A DNA stretch of 64,000 nucleotides from Labia minor (GCA_963082975.1 OY720344.1:34836033-34900032); one strand, 5' to 3'; counted from the stretch's first letter, positions 34,970-48,230 are shown. The notes: generated from the sequence alone by a model not told the origin. A program made the numbers and translations.

Positions 34970-35815
34970 CAGTGATTCTCAACCTTTTTTTACCGCGGCA
35001 CGCTTTTAACGGTTTAAAAATTTGGCGGCACACAAAGAAAAACATAATTGTAAAAGTTTACCATATTGAAATAAGTTGACCTGTGGCCAGGTCTGAACCG
35101 ACCGACAGTTTGAAATAAATTAATTTCCAGCTACAGAAACAATTTCAAATAATTTTAATATATCTATTAATGTAAAAACAGATATGGATATAACATAAAT
35201 ATTTTTAATTTTATTTTATTTATAATATATATGTAAGAACAGGATGTGACGTCATGAATGGCTGGATGACGTCATATAATTTTAAATTAAGAAAAAAACT
35301 AATAAAGATGATTTTTCTCGAAGATAAAACAAATACAAAGTGAATGATTCGTGATAATATGTAAAAAATCTCCTCATGTGAAATTTGGTGTGAAAATAAC
35401 CCTTCCCTTCCTATCGTCGATCGCTAATACTACCACCTCCGGTTTCCGGATTTGCACCAAAAGTTGATCAATTCATCCCACTGATATACCAAATTTCATC
35501 AAAATCGGTTGAGCCGTTCAGGCTGTACACATCTATACGGACAGACGGACGGACGGACGGACGGACAGACATCATGCTAAAAATACTTTTTTCTGTTTAG
35601 AAAATGCATGATTCGTGGAGATATGTAAAAATCTCCACATGTGAAATTTGGTGTGAAAACAATACCTCCCTTACTATCGTCGGTCGGTAAAAAGTGGTCC
35701 CAAATAAGGTTTAGCTTTTTTTTTAGGGCCATAGTGAAAAAATTTATAAAGTCGGAAATGTTTAAGAGCCTCTTTACATTTACACTTTTGAAAATCTCGC
35801 GGCACACAAAAGTAA
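34970..35815 (+). mobile_element. hAT-like element interrupted by family A
   Basis: It starts CAGTGATTCTCAACC, then a CCGCGGCACGCTTTTAACGG block and GGCGGCACACAAAG. After family A (35071-35690) it resumes AAAAGTGGTCCCAAA. It continues to a CGCGGCACACAAAAG block near 35799. CAGTG.TTCTCAACC is a frequent hAT terminus. The same left half occurs at 60314. The right terminus is not preserved and no transposase motif was found. Confidence 0.65.
35071..35690 (-). mobile_element. Family A element, full length, nested in hAT-like DNA
   Basis: A complete minus-strand copy with a (GGAC)n microsatellite at 35538-35567. The uninterrupted equivalent of its target is at 60411-60430 (CATATTGAAAAAAGTGG). Here the same sequence is split within the A run, so insertion was within A/T with no detectable longer duplication. 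Confidence 0.88.
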
Positions 35816-38800
35816 AATTAAAAAAATATACAATTTAAATATGAAGAATTTTTAATTAAACGGTGAAGTCGAATGGATTTACTTTATGCGCATTTCGTTT
35901 TTATATTTCTTTCTAATTTATATTGTATTATATGTTTATAAATTTGTAAAAATATAATTATTAAAGTATTGATTAAATATTTATAAACGAGTCAAGTGTT
36001 AATTAATTTGTTAAAACTAAGATCTAATTTTTATTTATTGAAATGAATAAACAAAACCAAACTCTTCAGGTTTAATATTATTTAATTATTAATATTTATT
36101 TCAATTTAGAATTTAGAAATAATATTTTTTAATCAATATCATCTACCATTTATGGATACCTTTAATTAATTCATCACATTAGAGTATACATAGATATAGA
36201 TATATATTTCCACTTAATAAATTCAATTAAAAACTAAAATATTTATTTGAAAATAATATTCTTATATTGTAAATTGATTGAAACAAATAATTATTAATTA
36301 CCCTAATTATTATTTTATCAATAAACATTTTTTTATTATTAATTTCTTTAAAGTTTAAATAAATAAAATCAAGATACTAATAAAAAATATTATGCGAAAT
36401 AAAAAAAAATAATCCAGGAAGGAGGTAACATTCAATAATTCTCACTTACTATAAATAGAAATAAAAACTCCTATATCTATGAAAATATATGATGGGGTTA
36501 ACTTTTTTAAGACCTTTTAACTAGACCAGATTAGCTTTTTGATATAAGACTTTGTTGTTGAGTTTCTTGTACGAGAGCCAAAAGATGACTTTTTTTTTAA
36601 TTTGCTATAGAAAAAAACTATTTTTGCCAGGCAAAAGGCCAGAAATTGATAAAGAAAAGGATTTTGGAGTCGAGTTTGTTGGTTACTAAGATTTGAAGAA
36701 ATTGAAGATATATATTTCTTTTAAAAAATCAAAAGTTTTCAAAATTGTTTGAGAAACTTCATCTGAAATCATATTAAGTTATATACATATTATTCCTATA
36801 TTTATATACTAGTATTTTTTAGAAATAAAATTAACTATTTAAAATTAATAATTACAATACAATATAATACATATACTTGGTATAAAAAATAATTGATATT
36901 AGATTATTAATTCATCTATTATATCCTATATTTAAATGACTTTTTGAAATAATTGAATTATTTTAGCTTTTATAACTACATTTTTTTATGTAAGGTAAAA
37001 GATCCTTCTGTTATTTTCAAATAAAAATAAATAATAATTTTCTTATAGTGAAATGAAAATGAAGATCTTTTTTATTGATTTCTGAATATACTATATTATT
37101 TAATTATATGAGAATTATTTTTTATTTTAATAATGATAAATATAATGCCAAAAAAGTAAACCATTTATTTTAATTCTAAATTCACATAATTCTTAATCAG
37201 TACCCACTCTTTTTAATAAATAATTCTTTATGTTTAATATTTACTTTAAAATAAATATAAACTACATAAAAACAATTTTTGCACTCTCGACATATTCATA
37301 AATTCTTACATTAGGTTGGTGGAGAAAATATTTGCTTTTATATGTCAAACCTAACCAAATATTTTTTGGAGTTGAATTTGGATTAATGAAAATTTAAATT
37401 AAGATCAATTATTTATACATTTGTTAAATTGTTGATACTATAAACCATATTATGTAAAATACGTTCTACTCCATCAACCCGTTTCAATTTACTATTTTCT
37501 GCAGAAGGTCATTGAGAATTAATTTTATATGATATTGAAATATATAAGATATATAAAAATTCATACTTATATATCTCAAATTAAAAATAACTGTAAATTA
37601 TTTTCAATATGTTTTTTAATCATAAAAATTATATACAAATATCATTATTCCAATTTTTTAATTTTAATATATGTTATATAAAAATTACCTATAAATAATA
37701 TCTTTGTATATGTTAATATATCGAAATTTATGTACGTCTCATTTCATTTTTATTTATCATCAAAATTCTCTGGGAAATAAATTTTCATTTTTTTCATTTA
37801 TTCATTATTTTCTTGAAGGGTAATTATCATTAGTTTAATGTTGGCATATCTAAAAGTTTATAACTATATTTTAAGGAAATATTTCAATCTTTATCTTTAT
37901 TTGAAAAATAACTTGCATTTTTCTCTTTATTAAAAAATTTTCTATTCAATTTTGCAGTTTTTTCTTTGATAAAAAATATTATTACTGACTTTCATTAAAA
38001 TCATATTTTTATTATCTAAGAGGCTACCGAAATTATTTTTATTTAAAAATATAGGAACATATATTAAAAAAAAATCCATTATATAAGTAAACTTTTTATT
38101 ATTATTTATAATAGTGCTGTTATTAATTTAATCAAGGAAACTATTACGGAATTACAAAAGCAATTTATTAAATAATTAAATAAGAAAACAAACTGATCAA
38201 TTTTAGAGAATCAAATATTCTAAAACTTTAATTCACAAGAACAATTTGAAGTGACATATTATATATTTTATTATAATTGAGATATATACCTTAAATAAAA
38301 TATAAAAATTATTTATAATACTGATGTCGTCACAGCGTTATATTATACAAGCAAAAATTTAAATAGCTCAAAAATCGGCTCAAAGAAGGAATAAAACCTA
38401 ATTATAAATATGTTACATAAAAAAAGTTATAAATTAATTCTCAGAAAAGTGAAGAAAAACTACAAAAAAAAAAAAAAAAAATAATAATACAAAACAATCC
38501 ATTAAAAATATTAGAAACTAAGTGCATAAATGACTACCATAAGTAAGATAACTTGAAGGTATTACTTCTTTATAATATAAAGTGTTTATTAAGAGTAAAA
38601 TAAAAATATATACATTTAAAAAAATGATTAAAGAATCTAAGAAAATCTTTTTTTATAAAATTTCTAATTTTATTAGTTATTAATTATTTATTTTGATTAA
38701 AATATTAATTATTTATATATCCCTAAATTTACATAAATTTTCATATTTTATAATTAATTTCTATGTTTATTAATAATACGATTCAATTAATACATGATTA

Positions 38801-40404
38801 AATAATAATATTATTATATTCAATTGTAACAAATGAAAAATACATTAATACATCTAATTCAAGGGTTTGTCTTTTAATAAAAATCATTTGAATTAAAATT
38901 AATTGTACTTTAATCTTTAAATAATACATGTATTATTAAGTTATATTCAATGAAAGCTTGAATTAACATTTTAATTAATATAAAAAATAAAAATTAAAAA
39001 AAATAAAATGTTTAGCCGATCTTTTCTCTTTAGTAGAAGTGACAAAGCAAATACTATGAAATATAACTGTTATTCTCAACCCGGACAATATTGATGGCAG
39101 GAGGATTTCGGATATTGATGTTCGTAATTTGTAACTGAGCTAAAGAGGCCTGTCAACCATTAAATGCTTACAAATAATCCCCAAGAAAAACAGACATCCT
39201 ATTAATGAATACATCAGCTGAATTATAGACAATAGAAAATTAACCCAAATTTACGATAACAATGATTCTGTCAATATTGAGAAATAATGTGTAAATACAC
39301 TTATAATGAATTTATACATATATAGAATATTTAACAATGTGAAAAACCCCCTCTAATCTAAACGAATGAGACAAGATTAGTTCTCAGTTCAAACCAAATA
39401 TCATTTATATTCTCATCACCTCTTCTTACAATTATTCTTGACAGATTGTCTATTTAAATTACTCTACTTACATTTTAATTAATTCATTATTTATATTATT
39501 ATATCGGAAAAGTTAGATATTGCATTACTATTAAAATTTTTATTATTTTCATTCTAATTTACTAATATAATAAAAAATTTGATGTATTTATTTATTTATT
39601 ATTTTTTTATTGAAGTATTTTTTTTAGCCCACCGAATGGTTTTGATTTTTCAGAGCAATTTAAACATTACCTATCACTTGTATTATATCATTCTAATAAA
39701 CATTTTATAAAAGAAAAAAAAAATATTTCACTTTTTAGAAATACACTGTAACAGGTATTAATGATTAACAAATTTTTCACCATTTTTTTTTGACATATCG
39801 AAAATTTAATGAAAGTGTTGCAAACAAATTTATTTTAACAACCAGTCCTATATAGGTTATTTTTTAGAGATAATCCACTTAAAATTATTTTAGCTTTCAA
39901 ATGGATTTAACAGAATATGGAAATGATCTTTATTCTTTAATATTCTAAGATATTTTAGTTTTAAACTCAATTCAATTAAATATTTTTTAAGTGTTTATTG
40001 TAATCTCTAAAATCAACTAGACACTTTTATAAAAATAATCGTATTTAATTTTAAAATGACTGAAGGGCGTAAGTGTTAGCACAAAGGGATGAATTTATAA
40101 TCCTTTTAAAATCCTGTTTTTTTTTGTATTTTTATCACCACGAAGTTATTCTATAGAAGTCATCATGAAAAAAACTTATGATTTTTAAATTAGTTAATTT
40201 TTTGACGAAAAAAAAAGATTATTATCTTATTATTTAATTTATTATTCAATGAACATTTTATCTCCATTTTTTTATTTTATTTTTTTATATATAAAAACAT
40301 AAATTTTTGAAAATTAAAATTTATTATATTCAAGATATTTAATGAATTATTATTATAGTATTTAAATTATTAATAAATTAAAAGAAACCAAGTGATTTAT
40401 TATA
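35816..40404. other. Long AT-rich stretch, nothing recognised
   Basis: About 4.6 kb with almost no G/C-rich patch. Weak structures only: TTTTGCC..GGCAAAA at about 36624-36640 and an A run at 38465-38480. A GC-richer patch at 39060-39200 lacks an open frame. Confidence 0.55.
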
Positions 40405-40932
40405 TATGAGAGCAGATCAATCCGTGACTTTGCCTTTTCTTAAATAAAATGGCAACAGTGCTCCTATTAGCAGGAAACTATCAGCTGACCCCTGTCGAAA
40501 TTTGATCAAGCTGGGTCGTTTAGTTTTTGTTTGACGTCCGTTAATAGCAGACTACCTTGTGATTTGAGAAGAAAAAGGAAAAAAATAAATTTCATATACT
40601 CATTAGGCATTATTTTTTGAGGAAAAAAATATTACTGAAACTAAGTTTATTTTTTGTGAACGAGCTTTTGCGCCGTTTCATAACTGTAGAAGTAACGTGG
40701 ATCCACCACAACACACAAGAGTCCAGCAGTCAAAACACTGGGTTTTTCGAGGTTAATCGGTACAATTACCTATTTTGATGTTCTCCGCAAATTTTTTGGA
40801 AGAGATAAACAAATTCGAGAAACGTTGTACGAAGTTTATAGAGCTCAAAGGAGACTATGTTGAAAAATAAAATAATTTTTATCCATACGTGATCATTTAA
40901 AAACTCACGAACTTATTGACCTGCCCTCGTAT
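40405..40932 (+). mobile_element. Mariner, both ends, degenerate transposase
   Basis: The left end TATGAGAGCAGATCAATCCG and right end CTTATTGACCTGCCCTCGTA are an imperfect inverted pair in TA. Inside are the mariner 5' leader (GGCAACAGTGCTCCTATTAG) and a frame-broken C-terminus including CTKFIELKGDYVEK-like residues before the stop. At 528 bp it lacks the catalytic centre. The longest of four related copies (8838, 44287, 62950; an old trace at 58990). Confidence 0.78.
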
Positions 40933-42037
40933 ATATATATATATATTATATTATATGTACTTTTTTTAATTATTTGACTGTTGTAACAAATTAGAAAAAT
41001 CCTTTCAAATCATTGGTTAACTTACCCAAATAACTTTTGATCGTATAATTTATTATCATTGGTTGAAAAGATGTCACATGTGTCCATTTGTTTTTATAAT
41101 GTACCCCGTTAGTTCATGTTGTCATTTTCAAACAAACAACAATGAATAATAAATGAATTTATCTCGATTTATACGATGCTCTTTCATGCGGAGACTTATT
41201 AATATTATGAAAATACATTTTATGGAACTGACTTGTTAGGTCGAGAAGAGGAAATTAGCAAATTTTCAAACATCAAATGACTTTTCTTTGCTCTCTACCT
41301 ACTTAAGCTTGTTTATGAATAACTTTAAAAAAATAATTAAATTTTAATATTCTATTTTAATATTTAATAAAAAATTAAATTAAATAAATTTTTGTGTCTA
41401 AAAAATTTTTCCTTATATTTTGTAATCAAATTAAACTTGAATATTTACAATTTAATAAGAATAATTTTTATTAAAACTGATGTTTATTAATTTTTAAGCA
41501 GTCTAATATTTATATTGTTTAGTGTTTAGACAGTTCCATAAATCAAATCAAATCAAAAACATTAATTTTAATGATCTAATATCTAATATGTATAATAATC
41601 GATATTTATGTTATGGATTACTTAAGTATATTTTTTGTTTGTAATAAAAATGTATTTGTTCAGAGCAATTTTTTATTTTGTTTTGTTTGTTTTTTCTTCT
41701 CTTGAGTTCAGAGCGAGAAAAACGTCCTCTTAAGTTGAAAAATTCTGCATTTAGATATATATATATAAATAATTAATTAACTCATAAATGTTATCATACT
41801 TTTTAATTAAAAAAAATTGTTTTAATCATTTTTATTAATAATTAAGCTTATAACCATCCTATGACGATGTTTCCAAAATATAATAACCAGTGTATCTAAA
41901 AATTCATCAAATTATTAGAAATTGGTACATGAAGTTAAAATCTAATTTTTATATATATGTATCTATATAGGTATATATACATTTAAAAAATTCTTACAAT
42001 AATTCATCAAATAATTTTTCAAAATTTATTGTATTTA
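40933..42037. other. AT-rich stretch
   Basis: Nothing recognised beyond (TA)n tracts. Confidence 0.5.
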
Positions 42038-42039
42038 TA

Positions 42040-42577
42040 CAGGGTGCTTCAAAAAAATGTATACACACTTTGAACTTCCATAGAAAATTTATTTACCGTT
42101 CTACAAAGTTAAATTTCAGGAAAATAGAAAGCTGAAAGTCCAATGTAAATGAAACATAAATAACAAATGTTAATACTGTTCAAATTGGTGACCTGCAGCA
42201 TCAATACAATTCTGAGTACGAGTCACCACTGATTCTGTACATCGTATCAAAACGTCCAATGAGATTTCTCTACACACTGCTTGAATCTCATTCCAAAGAA
42301 TGTCTAGGTTACGTGGTTTACGTTTGTACACCTCATCTTTTACTGTGCCACACAAGAAGAAATCCAGTGGTGTAAGGTCTGGAGAGCGTGCTGGAAACTC
42401 GATTGGCCCCCTGCGTCCTATCCACTGGCCCGACAAATTTTGATCCAGGTAAGCTCGTACGTCCCTGTGATAGTGCGGCGGGGCACCATCTTGTTGAAAA
42501 TAAATATAACATTAGCCTTGTAGAGCGGGAAAACTACAATAGTTTAAAGTGTGTATACATTTTTTTGAAGCACCCTG
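42040..42577 (-). mobile_element. Tc1/mariner-superfamily element with 32-bp perfect TIRs
   Basis: CAGGGTGCTTCAAAAAAATG begins a 32-bp terminal inverted repeat that is perfect at both ends and flanked by TA. The 538-bp interior keeps the C-terminal catalytic half of an IS630-type transposase on the minus strand. A deletion joins the 5' terminus directly to this part. The intact ends suggest the element could still be mobilised in trans by a relative. Confidence 0.9.
42170..42505 (-). pseudogene. IS630/Tc1-type transposase, C-terminal half
   Basis: The minus-strand frame opens FQQDGAPPHYHRDVRAYL, which holds the second catalytic aspartate (QQDGAPPH). It continues to FPARSPDLTPLDFFLCGTVK with the third aspartate (SPDL). 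It ends at CIDAAGHQFEQY and a stop. Between these two aspartates I count 36 residues, unlike the 34 of classical mariner. The N-terminal DNA-binding domain and first aspartate are deleted, so it cannot be active. Uninterrupted frame and perfect terminal repeats point to a young copy. TSD and ends place it in the Tc1/mariner/IS630 superfamily; the exact clade is not assigned. Confidence 0.82.
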
Positions 42578-42579
42578 TA

Positions 42580-42838
42580 TTTGGAATATTGAAAAATATT
42601 AAATTAGAACTTTAGTTATTTTTTTTTATTTTAACTACAAGTGAATACTTGAATTAAAATCAAATCCCTAGAAATAAATTTCCAAATTTTCAATTTTTAA
42701 AAATAAGATTATAATTTTTTCAAAGCATTTATTAAGTTTAAAAATAATAAATCAATGAATCGTTTATTCTTTTTATAAGTAAAAATAATGATATATAGTT
42801 ACTGATGCTTATATATATGAAAATTTTATGTTAAAAAT
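42580..42838. other. AT-rich spacer
   Basis: Nothing recognised. Confidence 0.5.
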
Positions 42839-43434
42839 CTGGAGCGTCTCCACTGGAGTATCTCACAATTTGAATTGGATTAATTAGCATAAATTATATT
42901 TAAATTAAATTAAATTAATTAAATTATAATTTAAAATTAATAAATATTATTTATTAAACCAGCGTGTGTTTGGCTCTTTGTTGATGGCACCACATCACTT
43001 GATTGCGCGTGATTGCCAGTCCACATGTAAAAAATTAATTCCGGTACTTTCAGCCATTTAATCAAGCTGAAATTTTATATATAGCAGTTTTATACAATTT
43101 TTAATCATGTGAAAAACTATCAAACATACATCTGCTAACAAAAATCAGTTTGTAGGAAAAAAAAATTAAACGTAGTAGGTAATGACCCACTTCCGGATGA
43201 GCTACATTTCTCAAAAGTTGATAGAAAACTACGAATTTTGAATAATGCCTGTGTACCAAATTTCATGATCCTAGATCAAATCTTGTCTACATTAACATAC
43301 ACATACATACATACAGAGACATTTTTCTCAATCTTGCAATAGTGAAAATGACTCAGGGACCTTCAAAACATATAAAAACATCAAAATCTCGAAATTTCGT
43401 GATCGCAATACTATCTCTGACAAGATAGTAAAAA
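42839..43434 (-). mobile_element. Family B element, older copy
   Basis: The same order as the 13461 copy: GGAGCGTCTCCAC at one end and CTATCTCTGACAAGATAG at the other, with both hairpins eroded by point changes. The microsatellite is reduced to a few CATA units at about 43297-43315, and TCCTAGATCAAATCTTGTC shows a short deletion before it. The minus-strand 5' flank is again CCTTTTT. Confidence 0.8.
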
Positions 43435-44286
43435 GGTAATATCGAGTCTCAAAGTCCATTAAATATAAATGTCTACAAAATAAATAATAAAGATTACTTT
43501 TTATTTAATATCATTAAAATAATTAGTAGTCATTTCAAATTGAAGGGATTTATTCAAAAGAAGAAAGTAGAAAAAAGGAGATTCTTTTAAGCTTAACTTA
43601 ACTAAACATTACTTTATCCAGAGGTAAATTAATCCTAAATATAAAAATATTTTCCTACATTCTAAATATTTAGATGTGAATGGAATAATATTACACGTTC
43701 CTTATCCTTAACTCTCTCGCTTTTTTTCAAAAAATATATATTTACCTATATAAGAAAGAATATCATCTTAATCCAAAACAGCGAAATAAAGTTGAAATTT
43801 TCGCTAAAAATATTATAATTAAATAAAAGGCACCAATCTGACAATTTAATTTTGTCATTATATATACGAGTAGTATCAAATCAAATCATTTCTTTTTTTA
43901 TATAAATTATATATATATACTAATCAACTAGCAAAATCATAAGGCCTAACTTAATTTATTATTAATTCTATTATTAAAAATGAAAATATCTTTCTCTGAT
44001 TAAAATCGTCTTTAATGACATTTAAATTTAACAATGTAGGAATTAAGTGAAAGTTACAAATATTAAAGTAAAAATAAACAAATGTTATTATTAAGAAAGA
44101 GCTCCAAAAACTAAATAAATATATGAATGTCACCATTGGTGTCTGGATAAACAACATTTGAATGTTTAGAAAATAGTTTTTTAAAGAAAGACATTTCTAT
44201 TGATTGTTTTTTTTTGAGTTGAAGAGAATAGGGAACATTCATTTTTTGTAATATTTATTTTTATTTATTTATTGAGTAGGGGTATG
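43435..44286. other. AT-rich stretch
   Basis: Nothing recognised; the 68-codon minus frame at 43951-44157 has no support. Confidence 0.5.
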
Positions 44287-44618
44287 TAGGAGGGCAGTTC
44301 AATAAGTCCCTGACATTTTCGTGATCGCAAAACTATTTGCCTTCTCTTTAATGAAATGGCAATAGTGCTCCTGTTAGCAGAAAACTATCAGCTGACCCCT
44401 GTCAAAATTTGATCCAGCTGGGTCTTTTAGTTTTTGCTTGACATTCGTTAATAGAAGACTACCTCGTGATTTAAAAAGAAAATGGAAAAAGTGAATTTCG
44501 TGTGCTCATTAAGCATTATTTTTTGTAGACAAGTTACCGTGGTTGAAACGTGGATCAACTACAACACATCAGAGTCCAAACAGCATCCAAAACAGTGGGT
44601 TTTGGGGGCGAATCATTG
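44287..44618 (+). mobile_element. Mariner 5' half
   Basis: It starts TAGGAGGGCAGTTCAATAAG and carries the leader shared with 40405 (GCAATAGTGCTCCTGTTAGC). The transposase start, at 44481, reads MEKVNFVCSLSIIF before decaying. It ends abruptly near 44618 with no 3' terminus. Confidence 0.7.
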
Positions 44619-45035
44619 TTTCATTAACTCAAATGAATAATAATTTATTTTTATATGATTATAAATAAATTTTGATAAGATGTAATTTCGAAAAATCGTT
44701 CTATAATGCATCATTAATGCGGGTAAAATTATTACCAAAGTAAAAATATAAAAAAAAAGTTTGATATATGTATATTTGTGATTGAGTTAAAATAATCAAT
44801 TGAATCTTAACAAATTTGTCAATAAAAATAATCATTTCAAATAAATAAATTTTAGGAAGTTTTGGAAATAATTTTTCTTTTTCGGGAGTTCATTCGATAA
44901 ACAAAGAAATTCTATCTTGAATTTTTTTATTTAATTTAAATTAGTTTATAAAAGTGTATGTAAAAATGAGAACTAAGAAACATGGAAAACAAAAATTATT
45001 AGAGTAATCACATCTACAAGTAAATATATAAAAAA
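44619..45035. other. AT-rich stretch
   Basis: Nothing recognised. Confidence 0.5.
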
Positions 45036-45382
45036 ATAAGTTGACCTGTGGCCAGGCGCAGAACCGACCGACGGTTTGAAATAAATTAATTTTCAGCTAC
45101 AGAAACAATTTCAAATAATTTTAATATATCTATTAATGCAATAAAAAACAGATATGGATATAACATAAATATTCTTAATTTTATTTTATTTATAATATAT
45201 AAGTAGGAGCTGGCTGTGACGTCATGAAGGGCTGGGTGACGTCATATAATTTTAAATTAAGAAAAAACTAATTAAGATAATTTTTCCCGAGGATAAAACC
45301 AAAACAAAGTGCATGATTCGTGGAGATATGTAAAAAATGAAAATGTGAAATTTGGTGTGAAAATAACCCTTCTCTTCCTATC
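45036..45382 (-). mobile_element. Family A, 3' half only
   Basis: Has the conserved 3' hairpin end and CGTCGGTCGGT box on the minus strand and both CREs. It stops at GGAAGAGAAGGGTTATTTTC, inside the second internal block. The same half-element extent is seen at 1-352, but that copy is cut by the window. Confidence 0.8.
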
Positions 45383-45556
45383 TTAATTAATTTAAATATT
45401 TTTTTCCTTTAAATATTTTTTATAATAATATAATATTATTATTTTTAGTGAATAGAAATCAATATAATTGGTATAATACCAATTCGTAACGGTCTTCGTC
45501 TATTCTCATGTGACATAATTTTAAATAGAGCAAATATAGAAATTCATATATTATAT

Positions 45557-45590
<34 letters not shown>

Positions 45591-46339
45591 GTTATTATTA
45601 TTACGTAAAATTATATATTTAGCTATGAATGTTATTTTTTTTTACTATTATGTAATGTTCTTTTCCATAATTATAATATAAAATCGCTCATGGTGCATTT
45701 ATTTAATATTATCTTTAAGTTGTGCTGATTAGTTAGATTTTATCTGTGTTACATGAACCAGCGGGTCATACATTAGACATGTCTGCTTATAGTATAATTC
45801 TACAACCATAGCACAATACTGTAGAAGGGGAGGAGGGTATAAAACATGAAACTTACACCCTCCAATTTTTTAATAAAAAATTATATTCTTATATAAATTT
45901 CAATTCTAGAGAATACGGCTTACACCATTAATGCGTTAAGAATGTTTATAATGAAAATAAATTCTGATTTCTGTTGTGTATTGTTTCTCAATCCAATTAT
46001 TAACTGTAACTTTGGTAGAGTAAAAAATAATATTTAATATATAAATCATTGATAGCGATGCAATTCTTTTTCCAACCTAATAAATTATATCGTATATCAT
46101 TTTGCTCCATTTATTTTTAATTTGCTATTTTCCACAAAATCCCTAAATATAAATACGATGTATGTATAAAATAGAAGTCATGTATGAACCGCATGAGACG
46201 GATATTAAAGATAAAATACTGCAAGGATAGACACTTTCCAAGGAAGGGTTTCTTTCTCTCTCTCTTTTCTTCTTTTTCTGGTTTGTTAAACTTTACTCAG
46301 CATGATCTAAAGTCAATTTTCAATTTCTTTATCCAGTCG
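45383..46339. other. AT-rich stretch with a trinucleotide repeat
   Basis: (TTA)n at about 45561-45603. Near 45832-45868, GGAGGGT then ATAAAA, with ACACCCTCC downstream, forms a 7-bp inverted repeat around a TATA-like sequence. No gene was recognised. Confidence 0.5.
45561..45603. repeat. (TTA)n microsatellite
   Basis: About 14 trinucleotide units with one GTT interruption. Confidence 0.9.
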
Positions 46340-46620
46340 AGATTGATTGGCTTGTCGGTTGACGAATGCAATTCATTTTCGTCTCAGTGACCTTGTCTAT
46401 TTTTGAGTGGAGACTTCGGCCGGTTTGGACCCGCCATTGTGATGGTGAGAAATGGTCCTTCACTCCTTCACGTTCTACCACTGGAATGTCAAAAGATGAG
46501 CGGCGAATTCGCATTACACGGACACGCCAGAACCCTCTCCCCCCCTTCCAGGCTACATCGCCCCTGTAACCTGCCACTTGCACATTGCATCACTTCACAT
46601 TCAACACAATAGAACGAGGT
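46340..46620. promoter_or_regulatory. GC-rich, CpG-bearing island (promoter or exon candidate)
   Basis: A roughly 280-bp patch with many CpG dinucleotides (for example CTTCGGCCGGTTTGGACCCG and GAGCGGCGAATTCGC) stands out sharply from the AT background and matches no repeat here. Open frames overlap on both strands (46366-46569 and 46403-46612 plus, 46329-46583 minus). No motif favours one and no clear splice pair was found. It could be a promoter/5' UTR or a coding exon of an unknown protein. Confidence 0.35.
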
Positions 46621-47419
46621 AGAACGAGACGAAATTTAGAAACATCATCATCCAAATGATAGTCGATCTCATTTAAATTTGAAATTAACGAAATGATGCA
46701 TTGAGATGTGTCCTATGAAGATTTATTTTCCATTTAATAATAGCAACTATCCATTAAATGTCACTCACCAATTGTACATGCATGTGTACATTTATTAAGG
46801 AATACATAATTGACAAAAATATTTCTAGTTAATTAAAATTGATTTCATTGATTATTCATTCATAATATATAAACTCATATAATATTTTATTTTAAATTTA
46901 ATAAATTAGGTATTATTATAAAATATTGCTTCATTTGTTCTATTCATGTGTAAGTGATGAAGTAATATATATTCACCAATACCCCTATATAATATCAATA
47001 TATTTGAACCATTTAAAATAATAACCTAATTTTTTCGATGTTTTAAATTTAATTAATAATAGGTATTTATTGTATATTGATCTAATGATCTTTTCAATGA
47101 TTTCTCCAATTTTTGCAAGTACCAGAAATTATATATCATTTCCTTTACCTTCAACTCACTCTTCTTCTTATTCCTGTTAGTGCGTTATCTTTATAAATAA
47201 GCAAACTCAAATATAATTAAAAAAATTATTTTATTTTAATAAATAAGTAGAATTTTTTTTAAAGTTTAAATAATATTAATATTAATTTATATTATTATTT
47301 TGTTTTCGTGCTTTTAAACCATTTGAATGATATTTCATTCACAATTTCTTTGCTAGATTGTTACAATCATTGATGTTATTATGCACTGTAAATATTTTAC
47401 ATTTATTATTTTCTAATTA
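46621..47419. other. AT-rich stretch
   Basis: Nothing recognised. Confidence 0.5.
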
Positions 47420-47820
47420 TTTGTATTATATGGGAGTGAGGCATGGTCTATACCCCTGGGAGAGGAGAGTAGATTTAGAGTATTTGAGAATAGGATTCTG
47501 CGAAGCATTTATGGGCCAAAGAAAGATGAGGTTACTGGGGAATGACAGAGACTGGATAACATGACCTTTATCCATCTCCAGATATTGTTAGAATTATAAA
47601 ATCGAAAAGGCTGCGATGGCTAGAATGGGAGAAGAAAGAATGGCGAAAAATATATTGGTGGTGAGAAACGTCCGCTAGGAAGACCAAAGACGCGGTAGGT
47701 GGACAATGTAGAAAGGGTCGTGAGAGAGATGGGAGTGGGAAGGATTGGATGGTTGTAGCTAAGGATACTTGGAAAATGTGGTTGCTGCGGCCAAGAACTT
47801 TCGAGTTCCGTAGAGCCACA
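47420..47820 (+). pseudogene. LINE C-terminal region and 3' end
   Basis: Frames read YYMGVRHGLYPWERRVDLEY in the long-frame track, but the homologous reading is LYGSEAWSI-like, then FRVFENRILRSIYGPKKDEV. It continues with DIVRIIKSKRLRWLEWE and KRPLGRPKTRWVDNVERVVR. This is the region after the reverse transcriptase of a non-LTR element. Frame changes near 47440 and 47660 disable it. It ends at CGTAGAGCCACAG, followed by (GATA)n, a simple-repeat tail typical of several LINE clades. The most complete LINE 3' end in the window and the reference for the fragments at 3789, 5158, 8015 and 12290. Confidence 0.78.
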
Positions 47821-47834
47821 GTGATAGATAGATA
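47820..47834. repeat. (GATA)n LINE tail
   Basis: GTGATAGATAGATAG directly after the LINE 3' end; the fragments at 4570-4582 and 5145-5157 have the same GATA/TATC-type tail. Confidence 0.75.
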
Positions 47835-47999
47835 GATTTTCTAATTATTACCAAGATGGAAATAAATAAAGAATTTGTGTTTTGTTCATTCTTATTTTTT
47901 GAATATAATCTTCATATTCAAAAAAGATGTTTTCATTGATTTGTAAAAAAATTGGTTTTTGTAATTGTCATGAGAGTAAATCCCTTGGATCGATTATTT

Positions 48000-48230
48000 T
48001 ATGAATGTATCCGATTAGAATTCAGTTTAAAGAATGTAACGAATTAGAATGGAAATCTTTTGATTGGTTTTTTAAAAGGTGCTCGAAAGTGTTTCCAAGT
48101 TTAATCAATCACCGCTTTGCTTGCTCACCAATCACACTTCTACTTTCGAATGATCCTCTTTCTATATCTACCATTCCTCATTCCCTTCCTTCCCTAGCTA
48201 TTAAAACTCCTTTCTAACATGATCGATTTT
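48000..48230. promoter_or_regulatory. Unique CCAAT-bearing patch (regulatory candidate)
   Basis: Contains TGATTGGTTTTTT and CACCAATCACAC (inverted CCAAT motifs about 70 bases apart), then a C/T-rich run. It is GC-richer than the flanks and not repeated in the window. No supported coding frame. Confidence 0.25.
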
